Assembly: GCA_014728115.1 (NCBI GenBank)
Contig: WJME01000306.1
Span: 1 to 55,323, forward strand
Direction: 5' to 3'
Length of the DNA: 55,323 nt
DNA from: Candidatus Zhuqueibacterota bacterium
GTDB lineage: Bacteria; Zhuqueibacterota; Zhuqueibacteria; Residuimicrobiales; Oceaniaggregativiventaceae
Shown: piece by piece, positions 34,322 through 41,642 of the stretch
Position numbering within the stretch: the first letter of the stretch is position 1
Layout: the number at the start of each line of letters is the position of its first letter
The notes under the pieces: generated by a model
Seen by the model: the letters and a program-made list of their open reading frames with translations, nothing else
Told to the model about the DNA's origin: nothing
Databases searched by the model: none
Position numbers and translations under genes: made by a program

Positions 34322-35281
34322 ATGACATCTAATGAGGGCAATGTCCATTTAGGACTGGGACTGTCTGGAAAAGTGCTGCGGGCAGTTGAGGCTGAAAAAC
34401 ATGCAGATCGCCTCGTCATAAAGTCTGTTGCCGAAGCTACTCTGGATCATCCCTTTGATGCCAGTGCGGTTGATAACCCTGATTTTATTGCCCATACGGC
34501 CCAGGTTATCAATGATAAGCTAGATGATCGTTCTATACGAGCACAAACGGTTTACCTTGCTCTTGATCGTCGCCTCGTTTTGTTAAAACTCATTAAAGTG
34601 GACAGGGGGATCAGCGATGCAGAACTTCAGGATCATGTTGAATGGGAAGTAAACCAGATGCTTGCTTCTCCCCGAGACGAGTTCAATGTCGGCGTGGAAA
34701 AATTAGATTATCAAAGCGATGAGTATGAAACCATACTCATCGCGGCAGTTCGTAAGCAACTTTTAGAACAACTACGGGATCTATTCATAAGAACCCCACT
34801 CAACCTCTCGAAAGTGGATTTGGATGTTCTCGCCGCGGTGAGAGGCCTGCGCGGATTTGGTCACCGGCACCCGGATGCTTTGGCTGCACTGGTGGATTTT
34901 AACTCTTTTGGCATCGATTTTACCTTGATTCAAAATGGAAAATATGCCGGGTCAAGCGAAATCGCCACAAAGATGAATGACAAGCACGGATTGGATTCTG
35001 ATCCGCAATCTGTGGCCCAGATGGTAGATGAAGAGCTTAAAAAACTCATAGAACCCCTGTTTGCCGGTCAACACTCCCGTTCTTTTGATACGATTTATCT
35101 CTCGGGCGATCGTGCAGACATGGAATTCATCCCCTACCTGCAAAAGAGATTGCAAACAGCGGATATCAGATTTGCCGACCCGTTTCAGAATACAGAAATG
35201 TTTCTCGGGGCTGATTCTGATCCACTGGTCAATAATAATCCGGAAAATTTTTTAATCCCTGTCGGCATGGTTATGAGTTGA
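34322..35281 (+). CDS. PilM-like actin-fold protein
   Basis: This 319-residue protein resembles PilM/GspL-cytoplasmic-type actin-like ATPases. Visible cues are the N-terminal phosphate-loop-like VHLGLGLSGKVLRAVEAE, the segment TVYLALDRRLVLLKLIKV and DHVEWEVNQMLASPRDEFNV (PilM proteins have a similar E-x-x-x-x-P-Y/F segment). AALVDFNSFGIDFTLIQNGK is phosphate 2-like, and TIYLSGDRADMEFIPYLQKR follows. PilM is cytoplasmic and links PilN at the inner membrane. AAGGGGAA precedes the ATG. The next gene encodes a PilN/PilO-like single-pass protein, which supports the call. Confidence 0.72.
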   Translation: MTSNEGNVHLGLGLSGKVLRAVEAEKHADRLVIKSVAEATLDHPFDASAVDNPDFIAHTAQVINDKLDDRSIRAQTVYLALDRRLVLLKLIKVDRGISDAELQDHVEWEVNQMLASPRDEFNVGVEKLDYQSDEYETILIAAVRKQLLEQLRDLFIRTPLNLSKVDLDVLAAVRGLRGFGHRHPDALAALVDFNSFGIDFTLIQNGKYAGSSEIATKMNDKHGLDSDPQSVAQMVDEELKKLIEPLFAGQHSRSFDTIYLSGDRADMEFIPYLQKRLQTADIRFADPFQNTEMFLGADSDPLVNNNPENFLIPVGMVMS

Positions 35282-35313
35282 ATCCCTGATGGTGGGAAAA
35301 TGAGAGGGTGCTT

Positions 35314-36303
35314 ATGAATTTATTAACCGATCATCGTGATTATAAATATGAACAGGACGAATCACCAATCGTCGACGAAATGCCAAGTGAACCCGCTGCT
35401 CCGACATTCGATGAAACCACACCCTTTGAACCTGTGGCAGCTGGCCACGATATTCCGTCCTTTGAAAAACGGCGCAAGGGGTCTATGGCTCCTTTGATCG
35501 TCATCTTTGTTTTGATTGTCAGTATAGCGGCCATTGCTTATTTTGGTTTTCTAAGATCCGGTGATGGCCCTGCCGACACACCCATAGCAGAACAGACAGA
35601 GCCCGAACAAACAGAACAAGAGGCTCTACAACCATCAAACATCACAGAATCGAGCGAGGATGCCCAGACAGGTCAGTCTCAACCCCAGACACAGCAACAA
35701 CCAACAGGGCAAGAACAACGTCCCTCGCAGGTATCTGCTATCTCTGGAGAGAGCGATTTGGCTCGCGCTGCAATTCAAATTCGTAGTGCATTCGCAGGTC
35801 TGTCATCCAATATCAAATTAGCCACCTTGATTGTCGACGAAAATAGTTTTTCTGTTGAAGTGACAGCGTCTTCAAGAAACACACTGGAAGCTTATTATAC
35901 CAGCTTGAAAGAACGACTTTCCGGTCAGCTTTCCATGGCCCCTTCTCCGGGCACCGGAGCAGAAGCCAGAGCGTTGATCACAGGGATGAATAAGGATAGT
36001 GATGACCTGGCCAGTCTTGTTTCGTCTTTGTCACCCCAAGACCTGTTATCTCAATTATCAGAACAAGCTCGACAAGCCGGGCTGCGTGTTTTGGAAAGCA
36101 CTCAAAGGTCTCCGATACGTCAGGCCGGATTCGTGCGGACCCCGGTATTTATCAAACTCGCCGGATCCAGATCTCAATGCGAAGCGTTTATTTCACAAAT
36201 TGCCACAATGGGGCTTGGGGTAAGGTTGTCAAAAATTATCTATTTAACCCAAAATACTGACTCGGCAAATCTGGTTGTTTTGCTGGAAACTGTAAATCAA
36301 TAA
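35314..36303 (+). CDS. PilN/PilO-like single-pass membrane protein
   Basis: The product has 329 residues from ATG 35314 (AGAGGG 5 bases upstream; a GTG at 35308 is an alternative). A cytoplasmic N-terminal tail of about 55 residues precedes one membrane helix (APLIVIFVLIVSIAAIAYFGF). A Gln/Glu/Thr/Pro-rich linker (about 88-145) and a periplasmic alpha/beta domain follow. The end of that domain has FVRTPVFIKLAGSRSQCEAFISQIA and ends VVLLETVN, resembling the PilO/GspM ferredoxin-like fold. The short N-terminal tail could bind the PilM-like protein as in PilM-PilN. The assignment is from topology and context; sequence similarity is weak. Confidence 0.55.
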   Translation: MNLLTDHRDYKYEQDESPIVDEMPSEPAAPTFDETTPFEPVAAGHDIPSFEKRRKGSMAPLIVIFVLIVSIAAIAYFGFLRSGDGPADTPIAEQTEPEQTEQEALQPSNITESSEDAQTGQSQPQTQQQPTGQEQRPSQVSAISGESDLARAAIQIRSAFAGLSSNIKLATLIVDENSFSVEVTASSRNTLEAYYTSLKERLSGQLSMAPSPGTGAEARALITGMNKDSDDLASLVSSLSPQDLLSQLSEQARQAGLRVLESTQRSPIRQAGFVRTPVFIKLAGSRSQCEAFISQIATMGLGVRLSKIIYLTQNTDSANLVVLLETVNQ

Positions 36304-36328
36304 AGAGTGTTGACAGTGTGATAATCAT

Positions 36329-36360
36329 GCCCCATGGATAAATCTATCCTGGGGCTTTTT
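36329..36360 (+). terminator. Intrinsic terminator before rsmD
   Basis: An 11-bp stem, GCCCCA/TGGGGC plus GGATA/TATCC with one bulged T, closes an AATC loop and is followed by TTTTT (36356-36360). It ends the hrcA-to-PilNO transcript. The rsmD ATG follows 12 bases later. Confidence 0.85.
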
Positions 36361-36372
36361 ATATTTATTAAT

Positions 36373-36930
36373 ATGCGCATAATCGCTGGTGAATATAAAG
36401 GGCACAGACTTTTTAGTCCCTCAAATCGGGAAATTCGGCCCACTACGGACAGGGTTCGAGAAGTTTGTTTTGCGATACTGGGTGAAAATATCAGGGACGC
36501 TTTTGTTCTCGATCTCTTTGCCGGGAGCGGAGGGTTTGGTATAGAAGCAAAAAGCCGAGGTGCCCACAAAGTCGTCTTTGTCGACAAGAGCTTTTCCTCC
36601 ATACAGCTCTTGCAAAAAAACTTGTCCAAGGTTAGATTCGATGATGCCATAGTCATTAAAAAACCGGCCTTAGCCATGCTGAAAATGAAAACATTTCATA
36701 ATTCCAGATTCGATCTCGTTTTCTGTGATCCACCTTATCATTTTAAACAGATGGCTCAGGTGGTCGATGAATTGCATCGCAATCATATGTTGGCCTATGG
36801 GGGGCTGCTGATCTATGAACATAGCTGCAAATATAGCCCATCTTTACCTCATGTTCGAGAGACAAGGATGAAAACACTGGGAGATACATGTTTAACCTTT
36901 TACAGATATGATCATGGAAAAGACACCTAA
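36373..36930 (+). CDS. rsmD: 16S rRNA (guanine966-N2)-methyltransferase RsmD
   Basis: RsmD methylates G966 of 16S rRNA (E. coli numbering). The 185-residue product starts with the conserved MRIIAGEYKGHRL. It contains RPTTDRVREVCFAIL, the SAM motif VLDLFAGSGGFGIEAKSRGA and the catalytic (N/D)PPY motif in FDLVFCDPPYHF. An upstream in-frame ATG at 36334 lies inside the terminator stem and would add a non-family extension, so ATG 36373 is preferred; no Shine-Dalgarno is visible. coaD overlaps its end, a common pairing. Confidence 0.93.
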   Translation: MRIIAGEYKGHRLFSPSNREIRPTTDRVREVCFAILGENIRDAFVLDLFAGSGGFGIEAKSRGAHKVVFVDKSFSSIQLLQKNLSKVRFDDAIVIKKPALAMLKMKTFHNSRFDLVFCDPPYHFKQMAQVVDELHRNHMLAYGGLLIYEHSCKYSPSLPHVRETRMKTLGDTCLTFYRYDHGKDT

Positions 36931-37408
36931 AATTGCCATCTATCCCGGCTCCTTTGATCCGATCACGAATGGTCATATTGATATTATCAAAAGAGCGATT
37001 ATGTTATTCGATCAGGTTATCGTTTCAGTCACCCGAAATCTGTCAAAATCACCCCTCTTTGATGAAACAGAGCGTGTTCAAATGATCCGGGAATCTCTGA
37101 ATGATTTTCCCCACATCTCTGTGGAGAGTTTCGATGGACTGTTGATCGATTACGCGCGTGAAAAACAGGCATCAGCGATCATCAGGGGATTACGGGCCGT
37201 ATCTGATTTCGAATACGAGTTTCAAATGGCACTGGTGAATAGAAAATTACACGATGACGTGGTCACCGTTTTTCTTATGACCCATGACAAATACTCTTAT
37301 CTAAATTCATCTATCGTAAAAGAATTGGTTAGATTGGGCGGAGATGTCGACTTTTTTGTACCAGCCCACGTCAGAACTCGACTTGAAGAAAAATTGAGGG
37401 TAAAATGA
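36908..37408 (+). CDS. coaD: Phosphopantetheine adenylyltransferase
   Basis: CoaD transfers AMP from ATP to 4'-phosphopantetheine, the penultimate step of coenzyme A synthesis. The 166-residue product has the nucleotidyltransferase motif YPGSFDPITNGHIDII (the T/NGH triad), IIRGLRAVSDFEYEFQMALVN, and the ATP-site YSYLNSSIVKELVRLGGDV. Length is normal. Starts at 36908 and 36914 (MEKTPKIAIYPG) are both possible; either overlaps rsmD. It overlaps pta by 4 bases (ATGA), so CoA synthesis and acetyl-CoA use are linked in one transcript. Confidence 0.96.
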   Translation: MIMEKTPKIAIYPGSFDPITNGHIDIIKRAIMLFDQVIVSVTRNLSKSPLFDETERVQMIRESLNDFPHISVESFDGLLIDYAREKQASAIIRGLRAVSDFEYEFQMALVNRKLHDDVVTVFLMTHDKYSYLNSSIVKELVRLGGDVDFFVPAHVRTRLEEKLRVK

Positions 37409-38388
37409 ACGTTCTTGAAAACATCCGTGAAAGAGCAAAAAAAGATATCAAAACCATCGTGTTTCCTGAAGGAACAGATATGCGCATGGTTAAAGCCGCG
37501 CAAATTTGTGCGGATGAGAATTTAATCAAGCCAATCATTGTCGGGCCTCGAACCGAGACGGAAAAAACTGCAAAAGCCGCTGGCATAACACTGGATGTGC
37601 GTGTTGTAGATCCCGATAGTGATGATGAACGAGAGGATTATGCTCAGGCATTTTATGAACTGAGAAAACATAAAGGACTCGAACTGGATAAAGCTCGCGA
37701 GATCATGCGAAATCCTCTCTATTATGGCGCCATGATGGTCCGTAAGGGGCGGGCAGATGCTTCGGTTGCAGGCGCAATGAATACGACCGGAGACGTCTTA
37801 AGAGCTGCTATACAGGTCATCGGGGTTGCGAAAAATTTTAGTATTGTGTCAAGCACTTTTCTTATCGTTTTGCCTGATGGCACGCCATACACATTTGCAG
37901 ATTGCGGCGTGATGCCAAATCCGGACGCTCAGCAACTCGCGGAAATTGCAGTCGCTTCTGCAGAAACCCATAAAAGCCTGACAGAACAAGATCCTGTCGT
38001 GGCGATGCTGTCCTTTTCAACCAAAGGAAGCGCTAAACACGAGTTGGTAGATAAAGTCGTAAAGGCGACCAAACTGGCCCAGGACATGGCACCCGATATA
38101 CCCATCGATGGTGAATTGCAGCTCGATGCAGCCATTGTGGAAGCAGTCGGTCAAAAAAAGGCACCGGAAAGCAAGGTGGCAGGAAAAGCCAATGTATTGA
38201 TATTTCCTGATCTTCAGGCCGGGAATATCGGATACAAGCTGGCGGAACGAATCGGCAAAGCGACCGCTATTGGGCCCATTATTCAAGGTACAGCAAAACC
38301 TGTCAATGATTTATCCAGAGGCTGCAAAGTCGAAGATATTGTCACCGTGGCATGTATTTGTAGCCTTAAAGCTCAAAAAACATCCTAA
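37405..38388 (+). CDS. pta: Phosphate acetyltransferase (short form)
   Basis: Pta interconverts acetyl-CoA plus phosphate with acetyl phosphate plus CoA. The 327-residue product is the short catalytic form, with ENIRERAKKDIKTIVFPEG, the GRADASVAGAMNTTGDVLRA segment and SFSTKGSAKHE. It also has DGELQLDAAIVEAVGQKKAP and NVLIFPDLQAGNIGYKLAER. A phosphate butyryltransferase is a relative, but the C-terminal PDLQAGNIGYKL pattern favours Pta. No acetate kinase gene is adjacent. Confidence 0.92.
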   Translation: MNVLENIRERAKKDIKTIVFPEGTDMRMVKAAQICADENLIKPIIVGPRTETEKTAKAAGITLDVRVVDPDSDDEREDYAQAFYELRKHKGLELDKAREIMRNPLYYGAMMVRKGRADASVAGAMNTTGDVLRAAIQVIGVAKNFSIVSSTFLIVLPDGTPYTFADCGVMPNPDAQQLAEIAVASAETHKSLTEQDPVVAMLSFSTKGSAKHELVDKVVKATKLAQDMAPDIPIDGELQLDAAIVEAVGQKKAPESKVAGKANVLIFPDLQAGNIGYKLAERIGKATAIGPIIQGTAKPVNDLSRGCKVEDIVTVACICSLKAQKTS

Positions 38389-38397
38389 GGAGATCTT

Positions 38398-39576
38398 ATG
38401 CTTTCTCTCTCCCAAAGAGTAACTCGAATCAGTGAGTCACCAACCGTTGCCTTGACCGGTATTCTCGCGGATCTAAAGAAACAAGGCAAGGATGTTATCG
38501 GATTGGGTGCGGGTGAACCCGATTTTGACACCCCACCTCATATAAAAACAGCCGCAATTGAATCGATCAATGACGGTTTTACAAAATATACCCCTGCAGA
38601 GGGAACCCTAGAGCTTAAACAAGCCATCACAGACTATATCAATAACACATTTAAAGTCGGGTATGATACATCACAGGTGATCGTCACTTGTGGTGCAAAG
38701 CATGCAGTGTTTCAGGCCATCATGGCGGTTTGTGATCCGGGGGATGAGGTGCTCTTGCCTTCTCCCTATTGGGTAAGCTACCCCGAAATGATTCGCCTTG
38801 CCGATGCCAGGATTAGGGTGGTGCCCACCAACCTCACATCCCATCTAAAAGTTAGCGCTGATCAACTGGATGAGTTCATCACCGATAAAACCAAACTATT
38901 CATTTTGAATAGCCCAAGCAATCCTTCAGGAGCGGTATATAGCGAGAAAGAGCTCGATGACCTGGTATCCGTCCTCAAACAAAAAGGAATTTGGGTTCTC
39001 TCAGACGAAATTTACGATCAAATTGTTTTTGATGGCCTCGCATTTAAGAGCATGGTCGAATATGACTCTATTCGCGAGCAATTGATCTATGTTAATGGAG
39101 TCTCAAAAAGTTTTGCGATGACAGGGTGGCGGATAGGATATCTTGCTGCACCGCCACAAGTTGCCAAGGCTATTAAAAAATATCAGGGACATAGCACTTC
39201 GAACCCTTCATCCATTTCACAAAAGGCGGCCCTGGCTGCCTATCGTCATTCTCTGGATTTTGTCGATGAAATGTTGCACGCATTTACGCAACGAAGAGAT
39301 TATGTGCAAAATCGGCTCGATGAGATCGCCGGAGTAAAGTCACTCAAACCACAGGGTGCTTTTTATGCGTTTCCCAATATTGCACCGTTTAAGACAAGTA
39401 AGTTCAAGGATTCGATTCAACTTTGCGAGTATTTACTAAAGGAATATGGTGTGGCAATTGTGCCAGGCTCCGGATTTGGTATGGATGATCATGTCAGATT
39501 GTCATTCGCGACGTCCATGACGAATCTGGAAAAAGCACTCGATCGATTGACTAAAGGATTGTTATCTCTCGCTTAA
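38398..39576 (+). CDS. Aspartate aminotransferase-type class I aminotransferase
   Basis: This is a 392-residue PLP-dependent enzyme of the fold-type I, AspC-like Ib subgroup. The Gly-rich N-terminal part has VIGLGAGEPDFDTPPHIK. FTKYTPAEGTLELKQAI, the N-x-P-x-N-P-(S/T)-G motif (NSPSNPSGAVYS) and SDEIYDQIVFDG follow. The PLP lysine is in VSKSFAMTGWRIGYLAA, and C-terminal RLSFATS supplies the substrate-binding Arg. It most likely interconverts aspartate and oxaloacetate; tyrosine or prephenate use cannot be excluded. AAGGAGATCTT precedes the ATG, a strong ribosome site. Confidence 0.92.
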   Translation: MLSLSQRVTRISESPTVALTGILADLKKQGKDVIGLGAGEPDFDTPPHIKTAAIESINDGFTKYTPAEGTLELKQAITDYINNTFKVGYDTSQVIVTCGAKHAVFQAIMAVCDPGDEVLLPSPYWVSYPEMIRLADARIRVVPTNLTSHLKVSADQLDEFITDKTKLFILNSPSNPSGAVYSEKELDDLVSVLKQKGIWVLSDEIYDQIVFDGLAFKSMVEYDSIREQLIYVNGVSKSFAMTGWRIGYLAAPPQVAKAIKKYQGHSTSNPSSISQKAALAAYRHSLDFVDEMLHAFTQRRDYVQNRLDEIAGVKSLKPQGAFYAFPNIAPFKTSKFKDSIQLCEYLLKEYGVAIVPGSGFGMDDHVRLSFATSMTNLEKALDRLTKGLLSLA

Positions 39577-39665
39577 ACCAGACTCTATCGCTGGACCGGT
39601 TCCTAAATCAAACCGAATAACGGTTTGAATGAATTTAAATCAGATGATAATTAACGGATCAATGG

Positions 39666-40811
39666 ATGAGTGATCAAGAAAAAACATTGGGGTTCAATAA
39701 CAACCTAAAGACCAATGGTAAAAAGCTTCATATTCAGACAGCTTTTTCTGAGCAAACGCAAAAAGCCGTTTCAGAAGTGTTTGATGGAGGAGAACTCGTC
39801 GACAAGCGAGAGTATGTTGTTTCCCCGGAATTGACCGAATCAGATTTGGAAAAAGAAGTCAAACAGTTCCACAATTTGGTTCTTTCAGACCTCGAAGTGC
39901 TCTTCCATATTTCAGACAAGGTGCTGCATAGCGGACATGCGCTTTCCCTGATCAAATTGGCTACCCTTTTTTATGACAAGGGATTTTATGGTGAGGCGAT
40001 GAATGTATTGGATCAAGCGCTGAAAAAGAATGCTGATAGTGCCAAAGCTGACTTTCTCCTTGGAAAATGCGCATATATGATCCAGGAATATGACAAAGCT
40101 CAAGGTCATATTGAAAAAGCCATTCTTAAAAATCCGGATTATCCGGATCTTCATTTATGGTTAGCAAGAATCTTGTGGAAAAAACAGCTTTTTCCTGATG
40201 CCTTGTCAGAATTTGATCGGGCTCTTGAACTCAATCCGGATTATCATGAAGCACATTATTATCTCGGTTTATGTCTGTTATACAGCAAAAGCCAAGCACC
40301 CAAAGATCCTGATCTCAAACCCCCCATTGAAAGATTAAAGGATGCGGAGAAGCATCTTCATAAAGCTGCACAATTATCCGATGCGTATGACAAGGAGATG
40401 ATGCAGTCCGGATTTGAAAAACTCGACTTGAAAGATGAACAAGAAACCGGTCTTGAAGAATTTGAAAAGGCCTATCATCCGGTTCATATCACTGACAAAA
40501 GTGTAATTACAGAGAGTGAATTCTATTTGAAATTCATGTTCGATGGATTGGACAAAGAAAGTAAACCCTTGTCTCATTACATCCGGACCATTCAAAAATC
40601 AGTTGCACAATATCCTGAATATGCCGATCTTCGAAAAAGTCTGGGAACCGCATATTTGTTAAAAAGCTGGCATTATTTCATCCAGGCCATTGAAGAACAC
40701 CGTAAAGCTATAGAAATCAATCCCGATTTCGAACGAGCTTCAAAGCATCTCAAGCTTTTGGAAAATGATAGCCGTGGTTTCTTGATTCTATTACGCGCGA
40801 TTTTGAAATAG
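39666..40811 (+). CDS. Cytoplasmic TPR protein
   Basis: This 381-residue protein has no signal peptide. After about 85 divergent residues come TPR helix pairs: ALSLIKLATLFYDKGFYGEA, DSAKADFLLGKCAYMIQEYD, DLHLWLARILWKKQLFPDAL and YHEAHYYLGLCLLY. A further pair is near the C-terminus (ADLRKSLGTAYLLKSWHYFI). A Lys/Glu-rich segment separates the two TPR groups. It probably mediates protein-protein contacts; no partner can be named. A 7-bp stem (39609-39615 with 39621-39627) without a U tract lies just upstream. A 224-base gap follows it. Confidence 0.75.
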   Translation: MSDQEKTLGFNNNLKTNGKKLHIQTAFSEQTQKAVSEVFDGGELVDKREYVVSPELTESDLEKEVKQFHNLVLSDLEVLFHISDKVLHSGHALSLIKLATLFYDKGFYGEAMNVLDQALKKNADSAKADFLLGKCAYMIQEYDKAQGHIEKAILKNPDYPDLHLWLARILWKKQLFPDALSEFDRALELNPDYHEAHYYLGLCLLYSKSQAPKDPDLKPPIERLKDAEKHLHKAAQLSDAYDKEMMQSGFEKLDLKDEQETGLEEFEKAYHPVHITDKSVITESEFYLKFMFDGLDKESKPLSHYIRTIQKSVAQYPEYADLRKSLGTAYLLKSWHYFIQAIEEHRKAIEINPDFERASKHLKLLENDSRGFLILLRAILK

Positions 40812-41035
40812 ACCCCGATTCCAGCATTAATCAGTGAGGCAGCCATGGACGACAACACCTTCCTAATCATGACCCCTGTTTGTTTTTGGAAACCTGGTAT
40901 AAATTTTGCATTTAAACCAATTTGAATAAAATCGGTGGCAGGGCGACTCGTTTTTGTATCGCCATCGCACAACATTCTGGAACATGAAACATTCATTCGC
41001 GTTTGTCAGTTAAAGATTATTTGGTGATAGGTCAA

Positions 41036-41503
41036 ATGAAAAAGATATTCTTGATAATAGTGATTGCTCTGGGCCTTAACTTTGCATCTATTCGTCCTGC
41101 CTTTGCCCAATCCTTATCTATATCATGCAGCCATTCGGAACCCGGAAAAATGGCTGTGTATCGTGTAAAATTCGAGTCCCCCAAACCCATTCAAGGGAAT
41201 GTCGCGGTGGCTCTTTTGTTTCCCCCAGAGTTTAACCTGAGCCAGTTGAAAATTGCAGATATTTCACCCAATCCATCGTCTATGCGAATCCAGGTTAAGC
41301 AAGATACAGTCTATGTATTTCCACAGGATACGGTGGCCTGGCGCACCGGAGAACAAATTACTATAAATATGGCCGGTATTTTTAATCCAATCCAATTCAA
41401 AGATTTTTTCTTTGCCCTTTGGGTTGAGAACAATAATGAAATCGTGTTTCAGACCCAGAAAAATGTTCAATTAAATGTATTTGGTCAGGATGAAAACCAG
41501 TAG
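41036..41503 (+). CDS. Small exported Ig-like beta protein
   Basis: The product has 155 residues from ATG 41036 (TAGG upstream), with a clear signal peptide (MKKIFLIIVIALGLNFASIR, cleavage likely after PAFA). The mature part, SLSISCSHSEPGKMAVYRVK and onward, alternates hydrophobic beta strands (IQGNVAVALLFPPEF, TITINMAGI-like EQITINMAGIF) and looks like one cohesin- or Ig-like domain. A frame opening at 41003 would add 11 residues before the signal and is less likely. It overlaps the next small exported gene by 14 bases. Its N-terminal layout resembles those of that mini-protein and the giant protein. Function is unknown. Confidence 0.68.
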   Translation: MKKIFLIIVIALGLNFASIRPAFAQSLSISCSHSEPGKMAVYRVKFESPKPIQGNVAVALLFPPEFNLSQLKIADISPNPSSMRIQVKQDTVYVFPQDTVAWRTGEQITINMAGIFNPIQFKDFFFALWVENNNEIVFQTQKNVQLNVFGQDENQ

Positions 41504-41642
41504 ATTTAAATGCCTGGTGCCAGGCATTCTGCTTGTTTCAATTATCCCCTTGTGGGCCCAGGGAAACCCTAGCAATGTACAAGTCGAATCCGGACTCAAA
41601 ATTAAAAAGACTATTTCCTTAACCTTGTTTGATTATGATTGA
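41490..41642 (+). CDS. 50-residue exported mini-protein
   Basis: ATG 41490 opens a 50-codon frame ending at TGA 41640-41642. The N-terminus, MKTSRFKCLVPGILLVSIIP followed by LWAQ, is a good signal peptide, leaving about 26 residues (GNPSNVQVESGLKIKKTISL, then TLFDYD). It overlaps the upstream exported gene by 14 bases and the giant gene by 8 bases, so the three starts are probably coupled. The mature stretch resembles the first beta hairpin of the two flanking exported proteins (x-V-x-V-x-S then x-I-S-L-T-L-F). It may be a real mini-protein, a coupling ORF for the giant gene, or the remnant of a third paralogue. Confidence 0.55.
   Translation: MKTSRFKCLVPGILLVSIIPLWAQGNPSNVQVESGLKIKKTISLTLFDYD

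Noticed and set aside
36334..36372. ATG start for rsmD at 36334
   Set aside because: It sits within a terminator hairpin. RsmD proteins start at MRIIAGEYKG, which matches 36373.
39608..39628. Hairpin CAAACCG/CGGTTTG as a terminator after the aminotransferase gene
   Set aside because: The stem is only 7-8 bp and no U tract follows, so termination is not supported. It could still be a weak pause or processing site.
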